Assembly (NCBI GenBank): GCA_024636975.1
Contig: JAGXGA010000027.1
Location: forward strand, 124,001 to 188,000
Direction of reading: 5' to 3'
Length of the DNA stretch: 64,000 bases
Source: Mariniphaga sp.
Lineage (GTDB): Bacteria > Bacteroidota > Bacteroidia > Bacteroidales > Prolixibacteraceae
The stretch's first letter is position 1. The number at the start of each line of letters is the position of its first letter. The notes beneath the pieces are model-generated. The model saw nothing but the letters and a program-made list of their open reading frames with translations, made no database searches and was not told the DNA's origin. This document shows, in pieces, positions 17,528 through 26,651 of this stretch. Position numbers and translations under genes: made by a program.

Positions 17528-20464
17528 TTAGCTTTTATTTTTAATTTTCGTCAGATATCCTACTGCAGGAAGTGTATGTAATTCCTCCAGCAGATGATAG
17601 TTTCTTGGATTTTTCATCAGTTTTGATACCCTGCTTTCCGGATCGTTTAAATCACCAAATACAATGGCATTTGCAGGACATGCCTGCTGACATGCTGTTT
17701 GCAGTTCCCCGTCTTCCATAGGCCGCCCTTCCAGCTTGGCATCGAGTTTTTTCTCCTGGATCCGCTGAATACAGAAGGAACATTTTTCAATCACCCCTTT
17801 TGCTCTCACAGTTACGTCCGGATTGTGTCGCATACGGCTCAGATCAACAGTTACATTGGCCGGATCGAAGCGGTTATTTGGGATTGCATCGGCGCCTGTA
17901 TAATCCAGCCAATTGAATCGTCTTACCTTATATGGGCAATTGTTGTTGCAATACCGGGTCCCAATACAACGGTTGTAAACCATTTGGTTGAGACCTTCAC
18001 TCGATTGGTTGGTGGCTGCCACCGGGCACACATTTTCGCATGGTGCCTGGTCGCAGTGCTGGCACATAACCGGTTGCCTTAACACTTCCGGATTGTTTTC
18101 ATCTCCTTTATAGTACCGGTCAATTCGTATCCATTGCATCTCATGGTGACGGGAAGCTTCAATTTTTCCTACAACCGGTATGTTATTTTCTGTATTACAG
18201 GCCAGCACACAGGCACTGCAACCTGTGCAGGTATTTAAGTCGATGGCCATGCCCCATTTATGGCCGGGATATATGGTCTTTGGATATAACGTAGTGTGGT
18301 GTTTCTGAATTTCCTCATGCATTTCATTCCCTGCTGCAGGATTTTCTTTCCACTCTTCATAGGTTGCATCCCTTACAATAGCCCTTCCTTCCATCGACTG
18401 GTGCCCTTGAATTAATGCCAGCAATTCAGTCTGTCCTGTTGGCTCAATGTTCAGATTAGGAACTGTAAGCCGGCGGTAATTACTTTCCACCCTTGAAAGG
18501 GGGTAAGCATTAACGCCTGTTCTTATTTCTTCGGCAACACCTGTTGTGCGTCCATAACCCAATGCAATACTGATGGTACTATCAGCCTGTCCGGGTTGCA
18601 CAAAGGCAGGAATCTGAAGATTTCCCAGTTGAATCACATCCCCGTTTTTAATACTGAGCCTGCGTGCGGCAGCAGGGGCGATGGAAGCATAATTCCCCCA
18701 GGCTATACGGGTTACCGGATCGGGGCACTCCTGGAGCCATGGGTTTAAGGGGCCATGACCTGTGCCTGTATGTATACCTTCTGTTAATTCAAGGGTAAAG
18801 CCTTCTGATGCTTGTTCAGAAGCTGCTGTTTGCAATGCTCCTGCTGTTGCCGATTCATTGTAGGAAACTGATGCTGCAGTATTATTAAGCACCAACTCTC
18901 CGTTTCGTAAGGTTTCAATCCAGAAATCTGATGAGCTAGCATTTGCAGCTTGCTCAGTGAAGTAAACTGAAGTCCAGTTTTCCCTGATGTAATCTTGCCA
19001 GCTTAAAGGATTGGCCATCCAGGTAAGCAGCACCTCTTGTGCTTGTCGTGAATTAAAGAGCTTATGGAGAGTGGGTTGCAGTACCGAAACAACCCCCTTT
19101 TTATATTCAGCATCGTCCCAGCATTCAAGATAACCGGGCGCAGGCAATTTGTATTTACATAGTTCCGAAGTTTCATCGGGCTGGGCGGTTATCGCAACAG
19201 ATAAAGGCGCACGCTCAATAGCAGCGCGAATCTGATCAGACATGGGATGGCTGTATACGGGGTTGGTGTCCCATACAATTACAGCTCCCAGGTTTTGATC
19301 TAATAATGCTTCCAGCCAGTTTTCATTACCCCGGAAGTGGTTATAAGTTCTGTTGAACTGAATTGTTTCGCCAATATTTCCCAACATTTGGTTGATGCTG
19401 TTCACAATAACCTGGTAGTCGGGATTGTTATCTCCGCAAACAACAATTGAACGACCCCGGTTTGCCTGCAGATCGTTAATTACATTTTTAAGTTTTTCAG
19501 TGACTTCTTGCGGTGGAGGTGTTGCTTCAATTTGAGTAGCACCGTTTTGTGAGCCAAGCTGATTATACAAATGCACCAGTATTTTGCCATATTCGGCCCT
19601 GTCAGCACGGATACGGGTATCGGCATTGGTCCCTGTTAACGACATTCCTGCTTCTATCTGGTAGTGTTTGTTCAGCCCGGGGTTCTCTTCAAAAAGAGCC
19701 CTGCGGCTTGAGTATTGAGACGTGAATTCCACTGGGGATAACCAGGTTCCAAGAAAATCACAACCAACAGAAACGATACAATCAGCGTTTTCAAAATGAT
19801 ACTCCGGCAATTCTTCGGTTCCGAAGGAGCGCCTGTTGGCTTCCCGATAGCCGTCCATCGGAATGGGATCGTATTGATGCCATTCAGCATTGAAAGACTG
19901 TGTAAATTCGCCAATTAGTTTTTTTGTTGACGGGCTTATAATGGTTGGAGTAATCAATACAACAGTTCTTCCTGAGCCTGACAGTTCCTTAAGCTGGGTA
20001 ATAATTTCATTATCGGCCTCATCCCAGACTATAGTTTCATCATTCCTGACTGGAGAACGGTAGCGGTTAACGTTGTATACATCCATTACTGATGCCTGGA
20101 CACGTCCGCTGGTACCGTAAGGTGTGATTACCGACTTGGGGTTTGGCTCCAGTTTAATGGGGCGATTATCGCGAACTTTAACGATTACATTGCAAAATTC
20201 ATTTTGATTAAAGTAGGAACTGGCATAATAAACTGCTTTCCCGGGAGTAATTTCATCGGGTTTGATAAAATAAGGAATGGCTTTTTCAACCGGGCTTTTA
20301 CAGGATGCAACCAACGCTGCGGAGGTTGCACCAAGTCCAAGGACTTTCAGGAAGTTCCGTCGTGAGGTTGGGCTGCTTACTGCTTCTCTCTTCCCCTTAA
20401 ACCGGGCATCATCAAGCGGCTCGAATTCATTCAGGAGCTCCCAGTATTTCTTTTCGTCACTCAT
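17528..20464 (-). CDS. actB: Alternative complex III subunit ActB (Tat-variant molybdopterin-oxidoreductase-like plus ferredoxin domain)
   Basis: A 978-aa periplasmic fusion. Near the N-terminus, SRRNFLK (34-40) followed by a hydrophobic stretch and a Cys (ALVASC) is the twin-arginine-like signal of this family, here probably lipid-anchored. Residues of about 60-700 form the molybdopterin-oxidoreductase-like domain, which binds no Mo cofactor in characterised ActB proteins. The C-terminal domain carries four Cys clusters for Fe-S centres: CTGCSACVLAC, CQHCDQAPCENVC, CIGTRYCNNNC and CSFC with CQQAC. It relays electrons between the quinone site and the hemes. It lies 46 bases downstream of actA. 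Confidence 0.95.
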   Translation of the reverse strand: MSDEKKYWELLNEFEPLDDARFKGKREAVSSPTSRRNFLKVLGLGATSAALVASCKSPVEKAIPYFIKPDEITPGKAVYYASSYFNQNEFCNVIVKVRDNRPIKLEPNPKSVITPYGTSGRVQASVMDVYNVNRYRSPVRNDETIVWDEADNEIITQLKELSGSGRTVVLITPTIISPSTKKLIGEFTQSFNAEWHQYDPIPMDGYREANRRSFGTEELPEYHFENADCIVSVGCDFLGTWLSPVEFTSQYSSRRALFEENPGLNKHYQIEAGMSLTGTNADTRIRADRAEYGKILVHLYNQLGSQNGATQIEATPPPQEVTEKLKNVINDLQANRGRSIVVCGDNNPDYQVIVNSINQMLGNIGETIQFNRTYNHFRGNENWLEALLDQNLGAVIVWDTNPVYSHPMSDQIRAAIERAPLSVAITAQPDETSELCKYKLPAPGYLECWDDAEYKKGVVSVLQPTLHKLFNSRQAQEVLLTWMANPLSWQDYIRENWTSVYFTEQAANASSSDFWIETLRNGELVLNNTAASVSYNESATAGALQTAASEQASEGFTLELTEGIHTGTGHGPLNPWLQECPDPVTRIAWGNYASIAPAAARRLSIKNGDVIQLGNLQIPAFVQPGQADSTISIALGYGRTTGVAEEIRTGVNAYPLSRVESNYRRLTVPNLNIEPTGQTELLALIQGHQSMEGRAIVRDATYEEWKENPAAGNEMHEEIQKHHTTLYPKTIYPGHKWGMAIDLNTCTGCSACVLACNTENNIPVVGKIEASRHHEMQWIRIDRYYKGDENNPEVLRQPVMCQHCDQAPCENVCPVAATNQSSEGLNQMVYNRCIGTRYCNNNCPYKVRRFNWLDYTGADAIPNNRFDPANVTVDLSRMRHNPDVTVRAKGVIEKCSFCIQRIQEKKLDAKLEGRPMEDGELQTACQQACPANAIVFGDLNDPESRVSKLMKNPRNYHLLEELHTLPAVGYLTKIKNKS

Positions 20465-20510
20465 CAGGTAATTTTTTGAACCGTGATTGAAATAATTTAA
20501 TCTTTAAAAT

Positions 20511-21671
20511 CTAGTAATGGCAACTTGAACAGTTATTCGCGCCAATGTTAACTGCAAAAATAGAATCTCTGACTCCTGCTTCCAGATCGATATGAAATGC
20601 CTCGAAAATGGAATAGTAGTCGTTTTCAATAAAATCAACTTTTGTAGTCCTGTGGCAATCGAGGCACCAGCCCATCGACAGATCGTTAACCTGCTTTACT
20701 ACATGCATGTTTTCTACATCACCATGACATTGCATGCAGTCGAGTTTTCCTGCTCCCACATGCTGGGCATGAGAAAAGAACACATGGTCGGGCAGATCAT
20801 GGATCCTGATCCATTCAACCGAACGTTCTTCTTCATATGCCTGGACAATTTTATCGATTTCAAAACGGCCTGAACGTGTTCCTTCCCTGACAACTATATG
20901 GCAGTTCATACATAAATTGGTAGAAGGTATATTGGCCGTTTGGGAAGTTGTTACTGTATGATGACAATACATGCAATCTATTTGGTTTTCAGTCACATGA
21001 ACCTGGTGTGAAAACTTAATGGGCTGATCGGGTTGGTAACCAGGACTTCTGCCAAGCAGTACCGATTCATTGAACAGCATAAAAAGCTGAAAGCCAAAAG
21101 CGGCAACAAAAATAAGGATTGGAATGGCTTTGATTTTAACTTTCTTAAAAATAAGCAGATCAAGCAATGCCCAGGTTAAAAGCACGCCAAGAAACAGAAA
21201 AATAAGAATGCGGTTTATGCTTGGCTTCATTGGTTCAACACCAGTTACCGCAAGGTTATCGAGGTATACTTTCATGTAGTAGACGTCCTCTTCGCTTATT
21301 TCGAAGTTCTGGTGTGAAGCTGCCATTAAATTGCCGGATGGTTGCATCACAGCCCGGTGAAAAGCAGCTGAATCTCTGCCTGCATACTTGCGGGCTATAT
21401 CAATTGCTGAAGGGTTCCAGTTAAGGGTGTCGGGTGAAACCATATAGTGGCATGAGATACATGCTTCGTGGTTTCTTTCAAATGGAAGCAGCCCCATAAA
21501 GAAGCGTTTTCCCCGATTAATTTCGTCTTTGGAGAATCCTGATTCAATGATAACATCTTCTGTTTCAGAATAACACGTTAAGGGTAAATTAAAAAAAAAT
21601 GTGAATGGAATGAGAAAGATATAAAATCGAAGAATTAATCCGATTCCTTCACAGCAGCAATTTCTCTTCAT
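20511..21671 (-). CDS. actA: Alternative complex III subunit ActA (multiheme cytochrome c, six CxxCH sites)
   Basis: A 386-aa exported cytochrome and first gene of the act operon. It has a signal or anchor at about 10-34, then a small domain with one heme motif CISCH (71-75). A transmembrane helix pair follows (about 154-172 and 182-200). A C-terminal multiheme domain carries CMYCH (233-237), CMNCH (254-258), CMQCH (312-316), CLDCH (336-340) and CSSCH (381-385). ActA is generally described as pentaheme, so the N-terminal single-heme unit appears additional. The protein ends one residue after the last heme motif. Confidence 0.92.
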   Translation of the reverse strand: MKRNCCCEGIGLILRFYIFLIPFTFFFNLPLTCYSETEDVIIESGFSKDEINRGKRFFMGLLPFERNHEACISCHYMVSPDTLNWNPSAIDIARKYAGRDSAAFHRAVMQPSGNLMAASHQNFEISEEDVYYMKVYLDNLAVTGVEPMKPSINRILIFLFLGVLLTWALLDLLIFKKVKIKAIPILIFVAAFGFQLFMLFNESVLLGRSPGYQPDQPIKFSHQVHVTENQIDCMYCHHTVTTSQTANIPSTNLCMNCHIVVREGTRSGRFEIDKIVQAYEEERSVEWIRIHDLPDHVFFSHAQHVGAGKLDCMQCHGDVENMHVVKQVNDLSMGWCLDCHRTTKVDFIENDYYSIFEAFHIDLEAGVRDSIFAVNIGANNCSSCHY

Positions 21672-22095
21672 TCTGATTAGTTTAGTATAACATCTTTTAT
21701 GCTTATTTTTTGACTATTTAACCTAACAAAGATCAACTTTAAAGGTTTCTAAATATAAATAAAAATTTTTAACCTGATAGATTCTAAAAGGCCATAAAGT
21801 GATATAATGAAACAATAATCAGAGTTTAAATGAAACTATAATAGCCAAAAGTTTATAATGAGAGTTTAAATATAAACGTTTTTTTAACTGTGAATTGTAA
21901 TTTTTAGAAAATTAAGGGAATGTGTTACCGGATAGGGAATGATTATTTATGATTCCATTCATTTTTTTTGCAGCTGATTTAATATTAGATAAAAAACAGT
22001 CAGAATTTAAAATACACAGGTATTTTTGTTGTAGATCTCTTGTTTTCGAAGTATTGCTTCTGTTAATTTTTTACATTTGAGTCGCGAAAAACTTT
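21672..22095. other. AT-rich divergent intergenic region (act operon / flippase)
   Basis: This 424-bp gap separates the leftward act operon from the rightward flippase gene and should hold both promoters. A good -7 box TACATTTG lies at 22072-22079 on the plus strand, 17 bases before the GTG start of the flippase. No convincing box was found for the act operon. No ORF, RNA gene or strong hairpin is seen. Confidence 0.5.
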
Positions 22096-23394
22096 GTGAA
22101 ATTCAGACTAAATACCATTTCTGCTTTTCAGATTTACCAACTGGTAAGATACTCAACGCTGGTTCTGGTCGGTATAGTGCTGGCCAAATCAATGCTGACA
22201 CAAGAGGCCATTGGTGAGTATGAAACATTTTTATTCCTTGCAGGGGCAGTCAGTTTTTTCTGGCTTAACGGATTGCTTAAAGCTTTGTTACCACTTTCAG
22301 CTGATGGGAAAGAATCACGGAGTGCCTTGTTTACCTCATTCGTCTTAATTTCATTATTTGGTTTGTTGAGCGGGGTATTTCTCTACCTCATACATCCACT
22401 TTTTTCAAATCATTTGTTGAATGGGAGGGAGGTGCCTGAATTACACCTTTTAGTTATTTACCTGGTTTTCGGAGTTCCGGCAAACATGGTTGAGTATGTC
22501 TACCTGATTCGAAAAAAAAACAGGCAGATAGTTGTTTATGCAATAGTTTCATTTTTTGTGCAGTTTCTTTTAATAGTTGTTCCGGTAATTGCCGGTTATT
22601 CGGTTGTTTGGGCATTGCGAGGACTTGTAGTTTCCGGTTTGTTGCGTTACATCTGGCTTTGGGGAATGTTTGTTTATTATTCTGAAATCAGCTTTTCCTA
22701 TTCTTTCTTTAAAGCCCATATTCGCTTAGGTACACCGTTAGTTGCTGCCTCTTTTTTAAGTGGTTCGGCGCAATTTGTTGATGGTTTTATTGTTACTTCC
22801 CGTTTTGATGAAAGTACTTTTGCCGTTTTTAGGTATGGTGCCCGTGAGCTGCCGTTGGCAACGCTTCTGGCCAATGCATTAAACAGTGCTATGCTACCAG
22901 TATTTGCAGTTCGGGAAAAACTGACCGAAAACCTGCAACGACTAAAAGGCAGTATTAGCCGGCTGATGCACTTTCTTTTTCCATTGACTGCTATTCTGCT
23001 CCTTGTGTCCCATCCTGTTTTCCCAATAGTTTTTAATCCTGCATTTAAAGAAAGTGCAACCATATTTAATATTTACCTTCTGTTGGTAATCAGCCGGCTA
23101 TTAATGCCACAAACCATACTGAATGGTTTAAGACATACCAATGAAATTTTGATTGCATCGGTGCTGGAGTTGCTGCTTAATGTATTACTGAGTTTGCTTT
23201 TTGTGCAGATATGGGGAATCGCCGGCATCGCATTTGCCACATTTATCGCTTATCTTTTTGAAAAGATTTACCTCATAATGGTGGTTCGGAGAAAGCTGAA
23301 TATTCGCCTTGCAGATTATCATCCGGTTATGAACTATACGTATTATTCGCTAGGTGTTATTGCTTTCTTTATTTTTGCAGAAATTATTTATTAA
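22096..23394 (+). CDS. Polysaccharide-type flippase (MATE/Wzx-like membrane protein)
   Basis: A 432-aa polytopic membrane protein with about 12 hydrophobic helices, matching the oligosaccharide flippase / polysaccharide biosynthesis group. These proteins move lipid-linked sugars across the inner membrane. The start is GTG at 22096. A TACATTTG box just upstream would leave a very short 5' leader. No glycosyltransferase or O-antigen gene is adjacent, so the substrate is unclear. The following gene lies 50 bp downstream on the same strand. Confidence 0.78.
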   Translation: MKFRLNTISAFQIYQLVRYSTLVLVGIVLAKSMLTQEAIGEYETFLFLAGAVSFFWLNGLLKALLPLSADGKESRSALFTSFVLISLFGLLSGVFLYLIHPLFSNHLLNGREVPELHLLVIYLVFGVPANMVEYVYLIRKKNRQIVVYAIVSFFVQFLLIVVPVIAGYSVVWALRGLVVSGLLRYIWLWGMFVYYSEISFSYSFFKAHIRLGTPLVAASFLSGSAQFVDGFIVTSRFDESTFAVFRYGARELPLATLLANALNSAMLPVFAVREKLTENLQRLKGSISRLMHFLFPLTAILLLVSHPVFPIVFNPAFKESATIFNIYLLLVISRLLMPQTILNGLRHTNEILIASVLELLLNVLLSLLFVQIWGIAGIAFATFIAYLFEKIYLIMVVRRKLNIRLADYHPVMNYTYYSLGVIAFFIFAEIIY

Positions 23395-23444
23395 CCATTT
23401 GGGACATTTAGCTATGGTTATGAAGATTATTTATTTAAAACAAA

Positions 23445-24146
23445 ATGGATTTTATTCTCGATAAACCGGAAACAGAAAAAGAATTTCAGCTTTTGCTCCA
23501 CCAGGTAAAGCTTAGGAAAAACGGAGATACAGTTGCCGCAATGAAGCGACAAGGTATTGAATATAAGTTGAACTGGGGAGTTCAGGTGGTGGAGTTACGT
23601 GAACTGGCCCGTGGCTTTAAGCGTAACCACTTGTTAGCATTGAAACTCTGGAATAAGCAGTGGCGCGAGAGCATGATTCTGGCCACTTTACTTGATGAAC
23701 CTGCGGAAGTTTCCGAAGAGCAGATGGATTTCTGGACGAAAAGCTTTGAAAATCGCGAGATTGCAGAACAAGCCTCTGCCAATTTATGGGTGAATACGAA
23801 ATTTGCCTTTGTAAAAGCTATTGAGTGGAGCCGTGGAAAAAAACACATGGTGCGGTTTACGGGAATCCATTTAATGGGCCGGCTTGCCATGACACAAATG
23901 AATGCCCTCAATGAAATGTTTGAACCCTTTTTTGAAGAGCTGGTGGTATTGGGAAGAGATACTCGGCTTAATGCAGTAATTTACCGCACAGTTGTCGCGT
24001 TGGGTACCCGGTCAAAAATGCTGAATGAACTGTCGGTGGAGCTTGCCCAATCATTCCAGCTGGCTGAACAGGAAGATACTGTAAAGCTGGGTGAGTCGCT
24101 AATGGAAGCACTTACTGATGAATACCTCACTTTTTTAACTGAATAA
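23445..24146 (+). CDS. DNA alkylation repair (AlkD-like HEAT-repeat) protein
   Basis: A 233-aa all-helical protein resembling the AlkD/AlkC superfamily of HEAT-like DNA glycosylases: NWGVQVVELRELARGFKRNH near residues 43-62, and WVNTKFAFVKAIEWSRGKKH. Characterised members excise alkylated purines; many Bacteroidota homologues are uncharacterised. It lies 15 bp ahead of the DUF502 gene on the same strand. Whether the catalytic Asp and Trp residues of AlkD are present could not be settled without alignment. Confidence 0.75.
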   Translation: MDFILDKPETEKEFQLLLHQVKLRKNGDTVAAMKRQGIEYKLNWGVQVVELRELARGFKRNHLLALKLWNKQWRESMILATLLDEPAEVSEEQMDFWTKSFENREIAEQASANLWVNTKFAFVKAIEWSRGKKHMVRFTGIHLMGRLAMTQMNALNEMFEPFFEELVVLGRDTRLNAVIYRTVVALGTRSKMLNELSVELAQSFQLAEQEDTVKLGESLMEALTDEYLTFLTE

Positions 24147-24161
24147 TAAAAGGCAGAAAAT

Positions 24162-24779
24162 ATGAAGAAAAAAATCATACAGTACTTTTTACAGGGCATC
24201 TTACTGGTGGCTCCGGTTGGTATTGTTCTTTATATATTGTATGCTTTGTTTGTTTTTGTTGATGGCTGGTCGAGCCGACAGCTTGAAATGGTGTTTGGGT
24301 ATTCTATTCCGGGATTGGGAATTCTGCTGTTGTTTATATCATTAACTCTCCTCGGGTTTCTGGGCCAAACGGCTGTCATCAGGCCTTTAAAAAAGGCCGC
24401 AGGAAGGTTGCTGAGGAAAGTTCCCTTGCTTTACCTGTTATATTCCTCTATTAATGATTTGTTTTCCGCTTTTATGGGAAAAGAGAAGAAATTCAATACC
24501 CCGGTAAAGGTTTTGTTTAATGTGGAAAACAATCTTTGGAAATTGGGTTTTATTACAAAAAAAACATTGGATGAAATTGGAGAAAGTAAGCTGGCAGCAG
24601 TATATTTTCCCCATTCCTATAATTTTTCAGGCGAGTTGTATCTTGTACCGGCAGAAAGGATTCATATTATTGATATTCCACCTGCAGAGGTAATGAAATT
24701 TATTGTTTCCGGGGGAGTTACGCAATTTAATGGTGAAGAGTCAAGGAAATCTTTTCAGCATGAAGCAGAAAACAAATAG
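24162..24779 (+). CDS. DUF502 family membrane protein
   Basis: A 205-aa protein with two N-terminal transmembrane helices (about 8-32 and 47-67) and a soluble C-terminal domain. The pattern GILLVAPVGIVLYILY ... GFLGQTAVIRPLKKAAGRLL and the later LYLVPAERIHIIDIPPAEVMKFIVSGG are typical of DUF502. The function is unknown; homologues are widespread in bacteria and plants. It is followed by a HAD phosphatase with only one base between stop and start, so the two are co-transcribed. Confidence 0.85.
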   Translation: MKKKIIQYFLQGILLVAPVGIVLYILYALFVFVDGWSSRQLEMVFGYSIPGLGILLLFISLTLLGFLGQTAVIRPLKKAAGRLLRKVPLLYLLYSSINDLFSAFMGKEKKFNTPVKVLFNVENNLWKLGFITKKTLDEIGESKLAAVYFPHSYNFSGELYLVPAERIHIIDIPPAEVMKFIVSGGVTQFNGEESRKSFQHEAENK

Positions 24780-24780
24780 C

Positions 24781-25431
24781 ATGGATTTAAAAGCACTGCC
24801 ATTTGAAGCTGTAATCTTCGATATGGATGGTGTACTGGTAAATTCAGAACCATTCTATGTTGAAGTAGAACAGAATAATTTCAGAAAGCTGGGATTAACC
24901 ATATTGGAGGATGAGCATAAAACCTACCAGGGAACTGCTACCGACCGGATGTGGGAGATTATTAAAGAAAAGCACGCAATCAAACAAACGGTGGAAGAGC
25001 TTGTAGAGATGACAAACTCAATTGTGACACCCTATTTTGCTTCGCTTGAAGTAATTGATTCCATGCCAGGGGTTAAGCAGTTAATCAAACAATTAAAAGA
25101 AGATAAGTTTCCTTTGGCACTTGCTTCGTCATCGTATCCCGATGTTATTGAAATCATTTTACAAAAAACAGGTTTGAAGAACTATTTCGATGTTGTGGTT
25201 GACAGTCAAATGGCCGGAGCAAGTAAGCCCGAACCGGACATCTTTCTGTTGGCTGCACAAAAATTGGGTATACAGCCTGAAAGATGTGTTGTTATTGAAG
25301 ATTCTACCAATGGGATTAAGGCTGCTAAATCAGCAGGAATGTATTGCATTGCCTATGCAGGACCAGGTTCTGAACTGCAGGACCAAAGTCAGGCAGATGC
25401 AATTATTTCAGATTTTGGTGAGCTTTTATAA
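24781..25431 (+). CDS. HAD-superfamily hydrolase (beta-phosphoglucomutase / phosphatase-like)
   Basis: A 216-aa cytoplasmic HAD enzyme. The start at 24781 places the nucleophile motif IFDMDGVLVNSE near residue 13 and lies one base after the DUF502 stop. Longer in-frame starts (24703, 24760) overlap that gene and are rejected. Motif II is in ALASSS, the motif III Lys in ASKPEPDIF, and motif IV in VVIEDSTNGIKAA. The Asp-x-Asp nucleophile and the cap domain match the subfamily of beta-phosphoglucomutase and sugar-phosphate phosphatases. The substrate is not defined. Confidence 0.87.
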   Translation: MDLKALPFEAVIFDMDGVLVNSEPFYVEVEQNNFRKLGLTILEDEHKTYQGTATDRMWEIIKEKHAIKQTVEELVEMTNSIVTPYFASLEVIDSMPGVKQLIKQLKEDKFPLALASSSYPDVIEIILQKTGLKNYFDVVVDSQMAGASKPEPDIFLLAAQKLGIQPERCVVIEDSTNGIKAAKSAGMYCIAYAGPGSELQDQSQADAIISDFGELL

Positions 25432-25493
25432 ATTAAATCACTGCTAAGGGCAAATTCTTTAAATATGCTGTTGAGATTATAAATTCTGTGATT

Positions 25494-26507
25494 CTACTTC
25501 ATTAAAAAATACCTGAAAAAGGAATAAATTTGTTCATTGGATTTTTTATTAGGAGAATGTTCAGGACGGTTGGTCATTGCCACCCTATTGTGATATCCCA
25601 ACAGCTCATTGACAGCAACGGTATGATTTAGTGCCCTCCATCGTTCAGGTGGATCGGAAGAACCACCGGAGACCAGAAAGGGACGAGGAGCCATCAAAGC
25701 ATGAAGCTCATGCAGGTTGTATCCTTCTTCAATAAGTTTTGGATAAAGTCCTTTTGCATTTTCTGTCAGGCCTTTTTCCCTCCAGGTATTGTCCCATGGA
25801 GGAGGGTAGTAACCTAAGTACCACGGTTCCCAATAGTTTACAGCCGAGCCTTTTGTTTCATCGAAAACTATACCTGGATCAGACCAAACGGCACATGCAA
25901 ATTTTTCATAAAGGCAGGAAGCAAACATCGCCCACTTACCCCCATAAGAATGACCTGTAATTCCAATGCGGGTAGAATCCACTCCTTCCACCTTAGCCAA
26001 TACATTCCAGGCATTTGCAACTGCATAGGCTAACATCGATAAAGGTTGTACTTCTGCATTTTCAACAGACGGATAATAAAGAGAATAAGTTTTTGAACTG
26101 GTTGATTCTGAAGTACCAATCGATAAGGTTATAAATCCGCGTTTGGTAAGTTGATAGGCATAATCACGATAAGGTTTGCCTATCCCTAAAGCGGTTTCAG
26201 GTTCATAATAAACTGTAATGACAGCAGGTTTTAGTTTTTCACCATTTGGAATTAAAAGGTATCCCTTGGTATAAGTATTGGGAAGCCATTTAAAACGCAC
26301 CTTTTTTTGTATGAAGTTCTCCCTGCTTATCGTTTCAATTACTTCAAGCTTTTGGTCAACAATCAGATCTGGCCATAGTCCCATCATTTCATGCCACCGG
26401 GTTAATATTTCTTTTCTTCTCAGACTCCAACTTTCCACAGAATTTACGGTATCCCCATTGTAAAACTTTAATGGAGAAAGGAGATCAGGGCATCTGTCCT
26501 TAAACAT
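25494..26507 (-). CDS. Secreted alpha/beta hydrolase (acetyl-xylan-esterase-like); true N-terminus probably at an ATA codon
   Basis: Serine hydrolase with nucleophile motif GHSYGG, a YYPPPWD loop, and a C-terminal His-containing segment (NRPEHSP). From the first ATG (26507) it is 337 aa and lacks a signal peptide. The same frame stays open upstream to 26654 and encodes a typical signal peptide, KRFLLFILFLWSIIPAKGQ, preceded by ATA at 26637-26639 instead of ATG. The frame is bounded by the TAA of the preceding CE15 gene, four codons earlier. The real product therefore probably starts near 26639. It is likely secreted with the two CE15-type enzymes upstream and may deacylate xylan side groups (inference). 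Confidence 0.75.
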   Translation of the reverse strand: MFKDRCPDLLSPLKFYNGDTVNSVESWSLRRKEILTRWHEMMGLWPDLIVDQKLEVIETISRENFIQKKVRFKWLPNTYTKGYLLIPNGEKLKPAVITVYYEPETALGIGKPYRDYAYQLTKRGFITLSIGTSESTSSKTYSLYYPSVENAEVQPLSMLAYAVANAWNVLAKVEGVDSTRIGITGHSYGGKWAMFASCLYEKFACAVWSDPGIVFDETKGSAVNYWEPWYLGYYPPPWDNTWREKGLTENAKGLYPKLIEEGYNLHELHALMAPRPFLVSGGSSDPPERWRALNHTVAVNELLGYHNRVAMTNRPEHSPNKKSNEQIYSFFRYFLMK

Positions 26508-26651
26508 CTCTGGTGGTGAAAAAAAGGGACTGATTTCTTTCCATAACTTTTCCTTTTCCTTACCAGAGATGAAGGGTGTTTGCCCTTTTGCAGGGATAAT
26601 GGACCAGAGGAATAGAATAAAAAGCAGGAATCGTTTTATGCTTTTTAATGA

